A stretch of 8,066 bases of DNA from Dehalococcoidia bacterium. Its GTDB lineage: Bacteria; Chloroflexota; Dehalococcoidia; UBA2979. Below the pieces are notes generated by a model, which was not told the DNA's origin, searched no databases, and saw only the letters and a program-made list of their open reading frames with translations. Below are positions 5,841-8,066 of the stretch, piece by piece. The DNA is taken from assembly GCA_018700215.1 (NCBI GenBank), contig JABIST010000003.1:1-8066 (forward strand), given 5' to 3'. How positions within the stretch are numbered: the first letter of the stretch is position 1; every line of letters starts with the position of its first letter. The translations under genes were made by a program, and so were the position numbers.

Positions 5841-7019
5841 ATGGCCAGCACCGCCGGCCAGCCACCAACACCCTCGTTCTGGCAAAGCCAACGAGGCCAG
5901 CGGATGCTCTACCAGGGCATCGCCGCCTTCGTGCTGCTGCTGCTCACGCTCTACTTCATCTCCCGCGCGCTGACACTCGATCTCAGCATCGACTTCATGA
6001 GCCAGAAGTCTGGCTTCTCCATCGCCAACCAATGGCTGACCGGGATCGACAGCCAGGACTCCCGCTGGGCGATCTATGGCGCCGGCACCTTCAACACCGT
6101 CCGGCTCGTCGTCGTCGGCATCATCCTCGCTACCCTGCTCGGCGTCCTCATGGGCGTCGCCCGCCTCTCCAGCAACTGGCTCATCTCTCGCCTCGCCGCC
6201 GTCTACGTCGAGGTTATCCGCAACACCCCGCTCCTCGTCCAAATCATCTTCTGGCACACCGCCGTGCTACTGCAGCTCCCGCGCATCTCTGAGAACGTCA
6301 ACGTCGGCGGCATCGCCTTCCTCTCCAATCGCGCGCTCGCACTCCCCTGGCCGCAGTCACAGGGCCTCTCCGGCGTCTGGGTCATCCTCCTTCTCGCCTC
6401 CGCCGCCTTCGCCTGGTGGATCCGACAACGCAGGCTCACCGAGGAAGACGAAACCGGGCGCAGCACCCACGCCAACGCCGTCGCCCTCGGCTCATTCCTC
6501 GTCCTCGCCGTCGGCACATACGTCGCCACTGGCCTCCCCGTCGGCATCGATGCCCCCACCCTCACCACCTCGGACACCGGCACCCAGGACTACCTCGGCG
6601 GCATCAAGATCACTCCAGAGTTCGCCGCGCTCCTCTTCGCCCTCGTCTTCTATACCGGCTCCTTCATCACCGAAATCGTCCGAGGCAGCATCCAGGCCCT
6701 CCCCCGCGGCCAGAACGAAGCCGCCGCCGCCCTCGGCCTCTCCGGCTACCAGCGCATGACCCTCATCATCCTCCCCCAGGCCCTCCGCATCATGATCCCC
6801 GCCATCACCAACCAGTTCCTCAACCTCTCGAAAAACTCCAGCCTCGCCATCGTGATCGGCTACTCGGAGCTCTTCTTCGTCAGCTCCACCATCGTCAATA
6901 ACGCCGGCCGCCCCGTGCCCATGTTCACCGTCGTCATCGCCACCTACCTCGTCCTCAACCTGCTCATCGCTGGCGGCATGAACTGGCTGAACCGCCGCGT
7001 GCAGTTGGCGAACGTCTGA
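5841..7019 (+). CDS. aapQ: Amino-acid ABC transporter permease, AapQ-like
   Basis: First membrane subunit of the importer, 392 residues, close to the usual 400 of AapQ. Seen: a short cytoplasmic N-terminus with FWQSQRGQR, first hydrophobic segment 24-40, a large external part (41-80), then the permease core starting at NTVRLVVVGIILATLLGVLMGVARLS (85-110). VYVEVIRNTPLLVQIIFWHTAVL (121-143) is the PAAT signature. The EAA loop EAAAALGLSGYQRMTLIILPQAL (293-315) has G299 and LP (311-312), and docks to the ATPase. Other hydrophobic stretches are 178-194, 214-230, 260-280 and 361-380. The extra helix pair between 170 and 230 is typical of AapQ/BztB. No Shine-Dalgarno site precedes the ATG at 5841; ATG 5904 has a GAGG in front, but the FW-R pattern before it is family-like, so I keep 5841. 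Confidence 0.9.
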   Translation: MASTAGQPPTPSFWQSQRGQRMLYQGIAAFVLLLLTLYFISRALTLDLSIDFMSQKSGFSIANQWLTGIDSQDSRWAIYGAGTFNTVRLVVVGIILATLLGVLMGVARLSSNWLISRLAAVYVEVIRNTPLLVQIIFWHTAVLLQLPRISENVNVGGIAFLSNRALALPWPQSQGLSGVWVILLLASAAFAWWIRQRRLTEEDETGRSTHANAVALGSFLVLAVGTYVATGLPVGIDAPTLTTSDTGTQDYLGGIKITPEFAALLFALVFYTGSFITEIVRGSIQALPRGQNEAAAALGLSGYQRMTLIILPQALRIMIPAITNQFLNLSKNSSLAIVIGYSELFFVSSTIVNNAGRPVPMFTVVIATYLVLNLLIAGGMNWLNRRVQLANV

Positions 7020-8066
7020 TGGCCACCACCTCCAGCGCCGCCCAGCGTCCCCGCACGCCACTCACCGGTCCCATTGCCCGACGCTGGCTGCACGACAACC
7101 TCTTCTCCAGCACCGCCAACTCAGTCCTCACAATCGTCTCGGTAGCGCTGATCGCCTTCATCCTCTACCAGCTCATCCGCTTCATCCTCATCGGCGCCGA
7201 CTGGCAGGTCGTCGAGGCCAATCGGCGCCTCCTCGCACTCGGCCGCTTCCCCCAGGACGAGGAATGGCGAATCTGGCCGCCAATCTGGACACTCGGCGCC
7301 CTCATCGGCGCCACCTACGGCCTCTGGTCCCGCGTCACTCGCACGGACGCCGCCGCCATGCTCCTCGTCGTCCTCTTCCTCTTCGGCGTCCTCTTCGAAG
7401 GCACCAACGCCCTCCTCCTCGCCATCGGCATCGCCGCCGGCATCACCACCTACCTCGTCAGCCAACTCTGGATCAGAGACACCCCCCGCGAAGCCCGCGC
7501 CCGCCTCGCCGTCGTCAGCGCCTGGGCGCTACTGCTCCCCCTCACCGTCGTTATCCTGCTCGTCGCGGACGGCGTCCGAACCACCTTCTGGGGCGGCATC
7601 TTCCTCAACGTCATGCTCGCCACCGTCGGCATCGTCGGCGGCTTCCCCGTCGGCATCCTCCTCGCCCTCGGACGCACTAGCTCACTCCCCGTCGTCCGCA
7701 TCCCCTCCACCGTCTACATCGAAGTCGTCCGCGCCGGCCCGCTCATCGCCTGGCTCTTCCTCGCACGCTTCGTACTGCTCGATTTCATGCCGCCCATCCT
7801 CGGCCTCGACCAGCTCGATATCGTCATGCGCGCCATGATCGTCCTCGCCGGCTTCACCGGCGCCTACGTCGCCGAGATCGTCCGCGGTGGCCTCCAAAGC
7901 CTCGCACCCGGTCAGCGCGAAGCCGCCAGCGCCCTCGGCCTCAGCGCCTACCAGTCGACCACCCTGATCGTCCTCCCCCAGGCCCTCCGCGCCGTCATCC
8001 CCGCCCTCGTTGGCCAGTTCATCAGCCTCTGGAAAGACACCACCCTCGTCTTCGCCCTCGGCCTCA
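7019..8066 (+). CDS. aapM: Amino-acid ABC transporter permease, AapM-like, 3' end beyond the window
   Basis: Second membrane subunit of the importer, partner of AapQ; 349 codons are visible and the frame is open to the edge. Seen: RRWLHDNLFSSTANSVLT (21-38), typical of the AapM N-terminus, then hydrophobic segments near 39-58, 89-104, 111-125, 129-150 and 163-183. The transport core begins GGIFLNVMLATVGIVGGFPVGILLALGR (192-219), followed by the signature VYIEVVRAGPLIAWLFLARFVLL (232-254). The EAA loop EAASALGLSAYQSTTLIVLPQAL (301-323) has LP at 319-320. The probable end, some 30-60 residues further, is missing. The ATG at 7019 shares its A with the aapQ stop (TGATG), so translation is coupled; no clear ribosome site is present. 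The coding strand is very C-rich. An ATPase gene (aapP) is expected next. Confidence 0.9.
   Translation, partial: MATTSSAAQRPRTPLTGPIARRWLHDNLFSSTANSVLTIVSVALIAFILYQLIRFILIGADWQVVEANRRLLALGRFPQDEEWRIWPPIWTLGALIGATYGLWSRVTRTDAAAMLLVVLFLFGVLFEGTNALLLAIGIAAGITTYLVSQLWIRDTPREARARLAVVSAWALLLPLTVVILLVADGVRTTFWGGIFLNVMLATVGIVGGFPVGILLALGRTSSLPVVRIPSTVYIEVVRAGPLIAWLFLARFVLLDFMPPILGLDQLDIVMRAMIVLAGFTGAYVAEIVRGGLQSLAPGQREAASALGLSAYQSTTLIVLPQALRAVIPALVGQFISLWKDTTLVFALGL

Noticed and set aside
4803..6257. Minus-strand open frame of 484 codons opposite aapJ and the start of aapQ
   Set aside because: It is a by-product of G+C-rich codons on the other strand. The product is a low-complexity Asp/Glu/Gly/Ala string without a domain, and the plus strand holds clear transporter genes there.

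Overview
The window is high-GC chromosomal DNA of ordinary bacterial type. Its coding regions have strongly G/C-ending codons, SD-type ribosome sites and tRNA genes that encode their own CCA. The gene families (a NodIJ/DrrAB-type exporter, an Aap-type amino-acid importer and a CE4 deacetylase with an FDSDHE motif) and the lipobox on the solute-binding protein point to a high-GC, probably monoderm lineage. A member of the Chloroflexota is my best guess and an actinobacterium is the alternative. The sequence alone does not settle this.

Layout, left to right. (1) The 3' part of a tRNA-Gly(GCC), closed by a TTCG-loop terminator. (2) A single plus-strand gene for a CE4 polysaccharide-deacetylase-family enzyme. 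(3) A minus-strand operon convergent with it, read 3232 to 1096: NodI/DrrA-type ATPase, NodJ/DrrB-type permease, then a small three-helix membrane protein. ATPase and permease are coupled by an ATGA overlap. (4) A stretch of about 475 bp with one doubtful short minus-strand ORF. (5) tRNA-Cys(GCA). (6) An A+T-rich stretch (about 40% G+C by hand count over 3841-4080) with no convincing gene. (7) An unrecognised basic 84-residue protein followed by a very long perfect terminator hairpin. (8) A leader of about 215 bp that may be structured, then an aapJQM-type importer: lipoprotein binding protein, a 16-bp intercistronic hairpin, permease AapQ, and permease AapM joined by TGATG. AapM runs off the right edge, and the expected ATPase (aapP) would lie beyond it.

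The two transport systems do opposite jobs. The minus-strand operon should export an unknown hydrophobic or glycolipid-like compound. The plus-strand operon should import L-amino acids, with the binding protein made in excess over the membrane parts through the hairpin behind its gene. The deacetylase is probably independent of both.

No new defence, mobile or biosynthetic system is evident. The points most worth a second look are the A+T-rich island next to tRNA-Cys with the orphan small gene behind it, the 18-bp palindrome at 4463-4502, the leader of the importer operon, the third membrane protein of the exporter operon, and a plus-strand C-over-G skew that is independent of gene direction.
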